Shown here in pieces: positions 37,301 to 46,970 of a DNA stretch of 64,000 nt; positions within the stretch are counted from its first letter, which is position 1; each line of letters starts with the position of its first letter. Source of the stretch: Aselliscus stoliczkanus (lineage: Eukaryota; Chordata; Mammalia; Chiroptera; Hipposideridae). The DNA lies in contig CM066729.1 of NCBI GenBank assembly GCA_033961575.1, forward strand, positions 30,352,501 to 30,416,500, written 5' to 3'. The position numbers and the translations under genes were made by a program. The notes under the pieces were generated by a model. It had not been told where the DNA came from. It saw only the letters and a list, made by a program, of their open reading frames with translations, and made no database searches.

Positions 37301-39285
37301 GGCAGGATGGCTCAGCTAAAAAAAAAAAAAAAAAAAGAATATCTTTGATGTATGATTTTTTTTCCCCCCCCTGGAATGAGGGTTGCCTGGTTTCCAGAGA
37401 GATCTCTTTTATAAGTCAGAAAATAAAAGGTTTCAGCCCATATTATGAATTCCTGTCTTTAATATCCGATTATTCTTTCTTCTAGAATCAGAGTTGCCTG
37501 GCTTCCAGAGAGGTCTCTGTGAAGGTAAGACACAACACTCTTTCCTCAAATGCAATGGGGGGTGGTGGGGGAAACATTTCCAGCCCATCTCAATAGTTTC
37601 TTTCCCATTTTGTCCTATCACCCAGACCCTGTGCCTTCGTAGTATCTATGAGGACTTGAAGATGTACCAGGGAGAGTTCAAGGCCATAAATGCAAAGCTT
37701 CTGATGGATCCTATGAGGCAGATCATTCTGGATCAAAACATGATGGAAGCTATTGATGAGCTAATGCAGGTAAAGCCTTCATCCTATCAGTGAGAGCAAT
37801 TTCTTCAGGCCGAGACAGCCAGCCAGAGTCCTTGATGGGGAGAGGCCTGAAATCCCCTTCTAAAACCCCTGCAGAGCTATATAGCCTTGATAGGGCCCTC
37901 TAGAGAAAAGGCAAACATGAGCAAGTCCAATTAAGAAAAGCAGCCAGCTGTCTGTTGACCAAATGGTATGCACCAGGCTCCCTGCAAATATTTTCATACG
38001 TTTTCTTCTGTCATCCCCACAACAATTATATGGGCTCTGGACAAAGGAGGAAACCACAGCTTAGAGAGTTAGCCACTTGTCTGCAGCCATACAGCTTGTA
38101 AGTGGCAGAGCCAGGATTTAACTCCCTGTCAAAAGGCTTCCACTACACTTCTCACTCACCTGTACAGGCTCCAGGATGGGCTTATGAGGGGCCAGCATGC
38201 CTATCTGCAAATAATGCTCAAGAAAACAAGCAGGGTTAATGCCTGGCTATGACCCATTCTGAATCAAAATTGTGAACGCAATAAAAGAATGACCTCTTAC
38301 CTGGAGATCCCCACAATGTGTTTCATAGACAAGAACTTGTTTTGTAATTTCTGGAGCACCACAGCACACGATGCTAATACAAAACATAGCAATATTCACT
38401 TAGGGAAGAGCAGGGTGAGTGCCATGGTGACCAGTGCATGGGATAAAAATACAGTGTCAGAAATCATTGTCAAAAAAGGAATTTGTTTTTATTTCATTCA
38501 TTCATTCATTCATGTGTTTGTGTGTGCCAAATTACTTGTTTGAAAGGCAGTGAATGTCATGCAAGTATCAAAGAATGTTACCATCTAGAGAGTTGTGAGG
38601 AACAAGTGGAAGTAGTGATCCTTGTGCAAACTGAAGGTCTTGTATGGTGTGGTCAAATCAAAAGGCGAAAACTGGGAGATCCATTGCCAGATTATTTAAC
38701 TGACATAAATGAGTGTTTCCAGTCAACAGGTCTGTTAATGATGAAGCATTTCAATCAATAGCCATCCATCACCTCCCTGTTCTAAAAAGAACTTAGCTAC
38801 TTAATGTAACATAAGAATTCATTAGATATTGCAGCAGATGTCATCTTCACAGAATTGTTCCTTTCTAAAATGCAACTTCCCCTGATGATTTTCTAAATAG
38901 CTTTAAGGGTCTTTCCAGAGCTCACTGAAGATACATGTGTTTAGATAATGAGATTTCTTCTCTTAGGTTCTGCCTGGCCATCTGGCTGGGAGTAGCTGGG
39001 CTAGGTTTAGGAGATGTAATGAGAGAGGCGGGTTGCAGGCTCTGAGATATGTGTCGGCTTCCCCCATTTTTACAGAGGGATGTTTTAACTTTGGAATACC
39101 ATATATGTCATGCGCAATGTTTATTCTCCTAGGTCCTGAATTTCAACAGTGAGACTGTGCCCCCAAATCCTTCCCTTGAAGAGAATTTTTATAAGACGAA
39201 AAAGCAGCTCTGCATCCTTCTTTATGCTTTCAGAATTCGTGCAGTGACTATCGAGAGGATGATGAGCTATCTGATTTCTTCCTAA
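32785..39285 (+). CDS. IL12A: Interleukin-12 subunit alpha (p35), five coding exons, 206 aa
   Basis: Secreted four-helix cytokine chain that pairs with IL12B (p40) to make IL-12, and with EBI3 to make IL-35. Coding exons by GT-AG junctions: 32785-32800, 33502-33656, 36747-36860, 37486-37524, 37626-37769, 39133-39285 (the first is only 16 nt; with it there are six coding segments). All phases join to an open frame of 206 codons. The N-terminus is a signal peptide (hydrophobic residues about 5-17). Recognisable p35 blocks include AVSNMLQK, CTSEEIDHEDITKDKTSTVE, SIYEDLKMYQ, AKLLMDP, DQNMMEAIDELMQ and FRIRAVTIERMMSYL. Human p35 is 219 aa from the matching start. The difference is mainly one lost 14-codon exon (fossil at 37375-37416), plus single-codon deletions in the exons at 37486 and 39133. 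Human Cys37 (from memory) is Arg40 here (CGC). Exon 3 ends in ATG before gtattg, where human has Lys. The family call is certain; expression is not shown. Confidence 0.97.
32960..33150 (-). repeat. MIR SINE in IL12A intron 1
   Basis: Antisense MIR: ctcatttaatcttgaaacag, tgcgaaaactgaggctcc. A second MIR-like scrap (cagtcacttcaccgcttgg) follows to about 33235. Confidence 0.6.
34135..34413 (-). mobile_element. Short-form SINE with expanded CTTT/CT tail, IL12A intron 2
   Basis: Antisense head at 34321-34413 (ggcattgtcactgg…actcggccggccc). Its tail has grown into about 185 bp of (CTTT)n with an inner (CT)n block at 34242-34278. The long SFFLSFFL frame here is an artefact. Confidence 0.9.
34511..34632 (+). 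mobile_element. Short-form SINE, IL12A intron 2
   Basis: Head ggggccggccaagtggcgcg, cttgggaagccagc, cggttcgggtcccac, tail AAAATAAAAATAAAA. Confidence 0.92.
35370..35850 (-). repeat. MaLR/MLT1-like LTR piece, IL12A intron 2
   Basis: Antisense pattern tttgctattgctgctgttac, ttattatcttacagacctgg, aatcaaggtgtctgcagagc, typical of old MLT1-class LTRs. No coding part is present. Confidence 0.5.
35890..36170 (+). mobile_element. LINE-2 3' end, IL12A intron 2
   Basis: ttccctctgcctgaaatccc…agtacctagcatactgtctggcacac, the L2 3' signature. Confidence 0.6.
36985..37140 (+). mobile_element. LINE-1 3' scrap, IL12A intron 3
   Basis: actgaactgtacacttaaaaatag then gttaagatggtaaatttt, the L1 3'UTR end. Confidence 0.7.
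37183..37336 (+). mobile_element. VES-type SINE 38 bp before the fossil IL12A exon
   Basis: ttggccagccaagtggctcag head, tail of 17 A. Flanked by GAATTAATATCT / GAATATCT, an imperfect target duplication. It separates the old exon 4 acceptor from all but 38 bp of its intron. Confidence 0.85.
37375..37416 (+). pseudogene. IL12A: Fossil of IL12A exon 4, splice sites destroyed
   Basis: A 42-nt stretch reads N-E-G-C-L-V-S-R-E-I-S-F-I-S in the correct phase and matches the human exon encoding NESCLNSRETSFIT. The bases before it are ctgg, so the acceptor AG has become GG; the bases after it are ca instead of gt. The frame is still open, so loss looks recent or the stretch is used in some other way. 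The only AG near the acceptor is inside the exon (37379-37380). Using it with the internal gt at 37415 would give a 34-nt exon and a frameshift. Skipping keeps the frame, because both flanking exons are phase 0. Confidence 0.85.
37960..38135 (-). repeat. MIR SINE, IL12A last intron
   Basis: gacaaaggaggaaaccacag, agccatacagcttgtaagtgg, gagccaggatttaactcc. Confidence 0.65.
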
Positions 39286-39835
39286 AAAGCTGAGGTCTCT
39301 CCCAACCTTAAAGTCATTTTTATAAAAAATCTGAACCAAAGAAATTTTACAAGGATGTGGGTTAAGAAGTAGGGAGAGGGTGGCTTTACCTCATCCTACT
39401 AGAGCAGTAAATTGTATGTTCTTTACATTAGTCGCCACCCAAAAGTTGAACGGTATGACTATTATATTCACGTGATTCCTTTCATCAAGCATGTTTCATG
39501 TTTCCTATGGATAAGTTGATTTAAAGTTGTAATGAGCAAATTGCTAAGGAGGGAAAAACTTTTTCACTGAATGTTTTTCTTTTTAATAGAAGAGCAAGAA
39601 TTTATAAGCTATTTCTATATCAAAGTATTTGCAGAAACATTCAAGCATAATTTATTTAAAAATATTTATTTATATAATTTTGGGTTCATAAAGGCATGCG
39701 AACGTTTGTAAATTATAAGTTTTTTATAAGTTATAAATCACTTATATTTATTTGTTATATTTATTAAAATATTTATTTTTGAATTGAAAAATACCATATG
39801 TTCTTCTAAAAATAAAATGACTAAATTAAAGTAAT
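39286..39835 (+). other. IL12A: IL12A 3'UTR with AU-rich element and poly(A) signal
   Basis: Many overlapping ATTTA/TTATTTAT motifs cluster at about 39645-39785, the hallmark of an unstable cytokine mRNA. AATAAA at 39811-39816 is the likely polyadenylation signal, giving a 3'UTR of about 550 nt. AU-rich control of cytokine mRNAs is established; here it rests on sequence alone. Confidence 0.75.
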
Positions 39836-41549
39836 TCTCATTGTTTTCTAATATAATTGGAGTACTTTAAGTGTTAACATATACATTGTGGGAAAATTGA
39901 AAACTCTGATAAAAATTGAACAAAATTACCTGGGGAAGCATTCTACAATATTCTTACCCTTTCCTAACTCCTTTAATCCCATTATTTTAAAGAGAGCCTT
40001 GTACGACTAGATATACTTTAACACTGAGGCCACTGAGTTCTGGTTTTGCGAGTATATTTTGTTATTTTTGTTCACATCTGAATCTAAAAGTAAAATAGAT
40101 AAAAATATTTTTCCCTGTTAGGCACAGTCCCATCACATACTGTGCATCAGACATATACATAATAATATCCTCCAACTGGGAAAAACATCATTAAGAGGCA
40201 TTCTAGTTAAATTATTCTAATTTTCGTGACCCTTGGGGCCCTCGGGAGTTGTTTCTAAATTACAATGAGAAAAACTCTCCATCTGCCTTAAATTATATAG
40301 AACTTCTGCCTGAACCACATGGATAATTGCCTTGCTTTGGCTTAAGAGATGTGCTCTTAACTGATAGGGCAGGTAGAGAGATAGAAATGAGCAGCAGAAG
40401 GAGAGACCCAGCCCGAAAGAAAGCCCCTTGCTGCAGCTCCTACTTGGGTCAAGACCCCCACAGCTGCCCTCACTTAGGGCACCAATGCCTTACTAGCCCA
40501 GCAGGATTCCAGGCATACACACGCCCCTAAACCAAAGGGTTGTTAGAAGCTAGAGAAAGAGAGAAACCATCCTGCTCATCACAATATACATCCTGCTTCT
40601 CAGGACCATTTCAAATAAAACATAGGAAGTTAACAGGCTCACACACACTCTGAGGCAACCTTGAGAACCAGGAGGGAGGATGGGACACCTCAGCTGAGAA
40701 AGAGGAAGATAACAGGGAAGGATGGGGCAGACAGTTCTATCCATGGATAAAAACCCTCGCACAATATAAGGACAGGCTAATTCCGTCTCTTGGGTCAGCC
40801 CACTCCATGCCTCGGCGTGCAGTCACTTTTACTAACAAGCTTTTTGCTGTTTTATGCTGCACAAACATAATGGCCCAAATATTAAATTCCGTCTTTTTAA
40901 TTCACTAAACCATGTGAATTGTAAAAGATTCACCTGACAGAATACCACATAATGTTAGTACCCTGACAATGATGTTCCTCTTAATATGAAAAGGCCTTAA
41001 GGAAGAAAAATGTGAATCCTCCACACCAGACCTTAATTCCTATAACCATGTGAACAGTAAGTTCGTCATCTTTGTGATGAACTTACTCATTTTTCAGATT
41101 CTCAAGCCACTTAATATACAATGAGATAGAAATCAGTGGCAGCTAGATCCCATCATAATCTCCCCTTTTTTTAGAGATGGATTCCTCCACAAGCTTGAAT
41201 GTCCCACAAGTGATTCAGAGACAGGAGTTTCTTGCCTTTCCAGTGCTGGGTTTGGGGTTTCAGCAGCTCTGACTGTGGGAGGAGCTTGATGGCTTGATGG
41301 GGCTGGGGCTGTACAGTGGCTGCCACTCCTCACACTGACTGGCGACTTGTCTCTTGTCTGTGCCCAGAAACAAGGCAAGACAGGTAGATAGTCCATCCTA
41401 TGAACTAGGTTTAGACAGAGGAACACAGGTGTTGCTTTGGTTCTAGAAATTACCATGACACCATGCTTCAAAAACATGACTGGCCCAAGAAATGTCTTCC
41501 CAACTAATTCCACCCTTCATTACATGGTTAGTTGTCCACTTTTTTCTTT
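39836..41549. other. DNA between IL12A and the next repeats, nothing recognised
   Basis: No gene or confident repeat. A short inverted match gttcgtcatctttgtgatgaac lies at 41061-41082. Frames of up to 126 codons (minus, 41133-41513) have no recognisable domain. Confidence 0.5.
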
Positions 41550-41925
41550 TAAGCCTGGGTCTGCAATTTACAAGTTGTATGTATAACATGTTGTTTTAAC
41601 CTCTCCCTGTTTCCACCTCTAAGAAATAAAGATAATACTAGAACCTGCCTCAAAGATCAGCACAAGGGTTAAATAGAACAACTCATACAAAGCACTGGCA
41701 TTGGTCTGGCACATAATACATGCACAATACATGGAGCAATTTTTGAAAAGTATTATTAGTGTTTGGGTTTGGTGACCAGACCAAATTGGTTCAAGTCTCT
41801 TTGCTACTGTTATCTGTGAAATTAAAAAAAATTGTAGCCCCTATTTCCCAGTGCTATTGTGAGGATTATATGACATAGTACAGTGCTGGCATCTAATCAG
41901 TGCTCAACATCAATTGTTTTAAATT
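41550..41925 (+). repeat. Two MIR-type SINEs
   Basis: 41550-41750 has caatttacaagttgtatg…ggcacataatacatgc. 41770-41920 has ccagtgctattgtgaggatt…gctggcatctaatcagtgc. Confidence 0.6.
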
Positions 41926-42329
41926 GTTAAGATGGTTTCCCTGAAGACCTGAGTGACGCAGCCCCTCCACAGCCCTTGGCAGGGCTTGGGCCTCGGCATT
42001 CACAGGAGGCCATCTGGTGCAAGACAGGAGGACACAAAGGCAGGGTCCTTCCATTCACAGAACAAAGGATGGGAAGTAAAGTGCCATAGTAAGACTGAGC
42101 TCCTCCATCCTCGCCCCCCCCCCCGACCCCACCCTGCAAAAAGAAATTCCCCAGTCCTAGCCTATTAGAGATTCATTTGATTAACAAATTACTTTTTTCA
42201 AAAGGAAATAAACAGTGCAAGTGTTTCGCATACCTGAGAATTACTTAATCAGATAATTAACATGAAAACCAGCTGACAACTGCCCCACTAAGGGCTCAGA
42301 GCTTTGGGGAACAGAGAAGGTTCTTGGGA

Positions 42330-43060
42330 GCTAGCCCAACATCCAAAGGTGGATATTACACAACTAAGAGATGCAAGGATCCATATATTCACTGCAGCAT
42401 TATTTACAATAGCCAAGATATGGAGACAACCTGGGTATCCATCAATGGATGGATAAAGAAGAGGTGATATATATACACACAGTGGAATATGTCAGGCACA
42501 AAAAAGAATGAAATCTTGCCATGTGCAACAATATGGATGTACCTAAAGGATACTGTGCTGAGTGGGGTAAGGCAGATGAAGACAAATACTGTATGATTTC
42601 ACATACATGTGGAATCTAAAGAACACAATAAATTAACACACAAAACAAACTCACAGATACAGAGAACATTTCGATGGTTGCCAGATGGGAGAGGGATTGG
42701 GGGATGGGTAAAAAAGGGGAAGGAATTAAAAAATACAAATTCGTAGTTACAAAATAGCCATGGGGGGTGGGCCGAGTGGTGTGGTGGTTAAGCACTGGCT
42801 TCAGGTCCCACATGTGAGGGCCAGTGACGCTGCCCTCAAAAAAAAAAAAAAAAAAAAAAAAGTCATGGGGATGTAAAGTAAAGCATAAGGAATACAGCCA
42901 ATAACACTATAATAACTATGTATGGTGATGGGTACTCCATTTATTGGGGTGATCTCTTCATAAGTTATATAAATGTTTAATCACTATATTGTACACCTGA
43001 AACTAATATATTATTGTATGTCAACTAATTGAAAAATAAAAAATTACTTTTTAAAACAGG
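42330..43060 (+). mobile_element. LINE-1 3' end with SINE insertion
   Basis: Same ORF2 tail/3'UTR as 22.97-23.6 kb: tttacaatagccaagatatgg, atggataaagaagagg, gatggttgccagatggga. A short SINE at 42767-42861 is flanked by imperfect copies of agtcatgggg. Confidence 0.85.
42767..42861 (+). mobile_element. Short-form SINE, head partly deleted
   Basis: gggccgagtggtgtggtggttaag, then a shortened middle lacking the second hairpin half, gccagtgacgctg and oligo(A). Confidence 0.85.
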
Positions 43061-43267
43061 GAGATTTAGAGGAGCTTAGACACCCTGAAAAAGAAAACAT
43101 GGGGACAAATGAGGGAAGAAAGCCAGGTTGCTCTGGGCCAGCCCTGAGGAGATCATGAAACCCCTTGGCCGTGTCACCCTGGGCTATTCAGTTGTCCTTG
43201 TTTGAGGACTAAACACTTGGATGTAGATAGCATAACTTTGGTTTCCTAGTTTAAGGCAAAGCACATT

Positions 43268-43560
43268 ACAACATTGCTACAGACTGAATGTGTTACCCTA
43301 AAATTCTTATTTTGAAGCTCTGATCCCCAGTGTGATGGTATTGAAGATGGGATTTTAGGAAGTTAATTAAGTCACAAACATGGAGTCATCGTGATGGGGT
43401 TAGTGCCCTTATCAGAAGGGACTCAGAGAGATAGCCTCCCACCCAAGATGTGGACACAGTGACAAAGTGGCTGTCTGCAAACCAGAAGGTTCCATGGAGC
43501 CTGTGTATGCAACCACTGCACGTTTTGCCTCTTGTATTAAGGCCACAGTAAGTCATGGGA
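43268..43560 (+). repeat. MLT1-type MaLR LTR
   Basis: ctacagactgaatgtgttac, gatccccagtgtgatggtat, gggttagtgcccttatcagaagg, an MLT1 solo-LTR pattern. Confidence 0.75.
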
Positions 43561-44390
43561 TGCTTTCATCATAACCATACAAACATCATCACAGTTTTTA
43601 TGTATCTCTTCTCTCTCTCACTACACCATGGGAACCTCAAGTATAGGAAATGTCACTTTACTCATGCATTTGTGTTCTCAGGCCCTGGCACTCAAAAACG
43701 GTACAAAGAGAAAGGCAAATCTTCGTGGGTTCCCACTTGCATTTCATTTCTTTTCATAATCTAGGAATAAATAAAGCTTTTATAGTCTTTAAACATCAAA
43801 TTATTCCCAATTACAAAAAAATGTTAAAAATTGTAAAGGCACATGCTTGCTTGGTTCAAAACAATTACATATGATTATATTGGGAGGTGGGGGTAGGAAA
43901 TCCAAAATTCATAAACCTGTTTATTTAAATAGTTTACATATCTATAGTTTGGGATTATGTGGTTACTATCCTTCAGAAACCATGTGCCACAGTGGTGAAC
44001 TGGAAAGTGGTTTACTACATATTGCAGATGTCTTAGAAATAACTCCTGGATGACAGTTTAAGAGACCCTAGCAACCATCTCATCAGCTGGTTCCCACACA
44101 GTACAACAGGAATGGCTCAGGGTCCAGCAGGGCTCTTCACTAATCCCTCAACAGCCCTCAGAGCCTCGCCCCACACCAGAGTTGCTCCACTTTTCAATGT
44201 TTTGCCAGTGCAGGTTCCGGGGAACATCTCCTCTCACAAATGGCATCTATAGCTCAGGAAAAGTTAAAACTCACTGAACTAGTCCAAGCTCCTCCCTGCA
44301 AAACCATTTTTTAGATTCCCCACTTGCTTGGAAATGAAGAACTGCTGTCAATTCACAGAGCATACATACCCCCTTCTAAAAACGAAACTC
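43561..44390. other. Intergenic DNA, nothing recognised
   Basis: No gene. The piece around 43978-44250 (aactggaaagtgg…gttccggggaac) may be a decayed MER-type repeat. Confidence 0.4.
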
Positions 44391-44592
44391 ATGGGGTGGC
44401 CAGTTAGCTCAGGTGTTTAGAGAGCAGTGCTCATAACACCGAGGTTGCCAGTTCGATCCCTGCGTGGGCCACGGAGCTACACCCTCCACAACTAGATTGA
44501 CTTGGAGCTGATGCGTCCTGGAAAAACACAGTTCCCCAATAAACTCCTTTAAAAAAAACCCAAGAAAAACAAACAAACAAACAAAAAAAAAA
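44391..44592 (+). mobile_element. VES-type bat SINE
   Basis: ggggtggccagttagctcagg, B box gttcgatccctgcgtggg, ctccacaactagattgac, ccccaataaa then oligo(A). The 44431-44622 minus frame is its shadow. Confidence 0.85.
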
Positions 44593-45519
44593 GCTCATGC
44601 TAGAGGTTAAAGCAAACAGCAAGATGGACTTCCACAGAATAAAGATGGCTGACTCACTCCAGGCTGTCTAACTAGCAATCTAAATCATGATTACAACAAG
44701 GTGCATCTAAGTCCACTGGAGGGCTCCTGGACAGAGCTGGAGGTCCCAGGGAAGAAGCAAGAAGAACTTCAGAACTTAGAATTCAACCCCAGGGCCTCGA
44801 GTTTAGTATCAGCAGCTACAGAGCTATTATGAGAAATGCTCAAACCATGGTATGTGGGTTGGAAAAGACACAGTCCCAGCAGAACCTCCCTGGTTGCCCT
44901 GGAGGGGATCACGCCCTTCACAGGCAGTGCATTGCCTCACCCCAAGGACTCCCGCACCAGGCAATGGGCTAGGCTCACTGCTGAAACCAACATCCTCCTG
45001 AGATACATTTAAAAATCAGCAAATACCGCAGCCTCTTTAGAAAACGGAGTTGAAAACGTGCTTCCACATGACAAAGCAACAGAGGGAACTTCTCCCTTAA
45101 AGCAATACAGTGAAATAACAAAGTGAGTCCCAAATGTGCAAGAAAATCCTATTAGAGATGTACAGGTGGAGAACTAATATGAGCCCACTTTGTTTTAAGT
45201 AAAAACACACCTTCCCATCACAGCAGTGTGTGTGTGTGGGGGGGGGGGGAATGAGGGGGTGGCAGGAGGACTCTTAAAGCATTCCTGTAGTGAGAGCTGT
45301 AGTGAAATGGGTTATGGGGATGTGGAGGTTGTCCTGAACCTGTGCAAACTCCTCAGAGAACTACTGATAGAACTCAGGTTTACACTCACGCAGCCTTGGT
45401 CCAAGAACTGGAGCACTGGGTGCAAAGCCAACTAATGTCTAAAGAGTGAAGATAACAGCAGTCAAGGAATATGATGCTTTAAAAAATAATTTGTAAGGAA
45501 ATAAGAATACAAAAAAGCC
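44593..45519. other. Intergenic DNA between the two converging genes
   Basis: No gene. Contains (TG)n(G)n at 45225-45250. Confidence 0.45.
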
Positions 45520-46970
45520 ACATTTGCACTGTACAAATGCAGATTTATTTTTCTTCCATTCATCCACAGTATGAAAACAGTTGTAAATTGTTAGGAAACC
45601 AGCTTATATACAAAGCACCGCTGAAATGATGATGCTTTTCTTCAAAAAACAACTTATAAAAAATAATAAACATTTAAAATTTCAAGTTCTTTAAGTAGTT
45701 TATTTATATTTCCGAATGTTAAAACTCCATGTGTTTCCTAAAATATAGTACAATTAAAAAAACCCACAAAACTCATAAAGTGACACTGATTTGAATTCCA
45801 CAGGATCCCTGACAGTTAAAAATATATTCTTCCCTATAAAGTAAATGTGTTCTTCACAGGCAAAACAACAGTTAAAGTGTGTTTCTCTGATTAATTCATT
45901 GAGATTTATTTTACTCTCCAGTTGATGCTGACAGAAGACTAATGGTAATTTATAGTTTCTTCAAATAAGTTAACAAAACATATCCAAAAATGTTACTCAC
46001 CACATGCATGATTCCGGGAGAGTGACAATATGTATATATATGCCCCTCCAAAAAAAAAGACATTTTACCAATTAACAAGAGCCAATGTGGCCCATGATTC
46101 CCTGGGGCAAGTCTTCTTCAAGAAGAGATGGTAGTTTTCCCTTGGTCCTGCTAAGACTATTTCTGAGTGGAAATCCCCTCCCCCACCCCACCCCACCCCC
46201 GCCAGGAAATAAATGACCCCAGGGTGAAAGTCAAGAAATGTAGCGTTTGGCCTCCTGATTTTGGAAAGTTGATGAAAACTGCAACCACTGTGACAATTGA
46301 TCCAGTTGAACTTGCCCGGTAAGGTGAGGAGATGACCTCTGGGTGTGCATACCAACACCATAATGAGATTACATTCATTTCTAATCACTCTACGGCCAAG
46401 TAACATGATTGGTCTAAGGGTTTAACAGGCCACTAGCCAGATAGGTTAGTAATGTGAGATACAGAAATCATATCCCACATAAAAAGATATATTGTAGCCA
46501 GGGGCACAGGAACCTTTCTTCATTAATGTCAATAAGACAAAAGCTGAACTAAATGGGTGCAAGTTTAACTACACCACCACTGAACTGCTAAAAATGTTTC
46601 AAACACTTGCTAGGAATTTCACAGTCCACAGACTCAAAAAAAGAAAATTACCACATTTCTCCCCTGAGTTGAGTCATTTTAAGCACCCCTTGTAATTATA
46701 CCTGTTTGGGTGAGGCAGCAGGGTGAGATGGTGTGAGGATGGGGTGCAAAAATAATAAAAAATCTTGATAGAATAGAGGTGTTTTCTTCCTGAAGTTTTC
46801 CAAATAGTTTACATTCTCTTAGCCCCTAGATAATGCGAGCTCTAGAGTGGCTGACTATAAAGATGGTCCTTCCACAGACTGTGAAGTTCAAGGTCTCATC
46901 GAGTCTATAACCAATCATTAGTGGAAATGATGTTTTGCAGATAAAAGTTCCTGAGGCTTCCTTTTGTAGT
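45520..46970 (-). other. Probable 3'UTR of the FIIND-death-domain gene
   Basis: Downstream (minus strand) of the TGA at 46971-46973 no further exon is needed. The stretch is AT-rich with several AATAAA motifs on the minus strand; the last strong one is 45544-45549. The end near 45520 is a guess. It lies about 5.7 kb from the IL12A poly(A) signal, so the genes converge without overlap. Confidence 0.4.
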
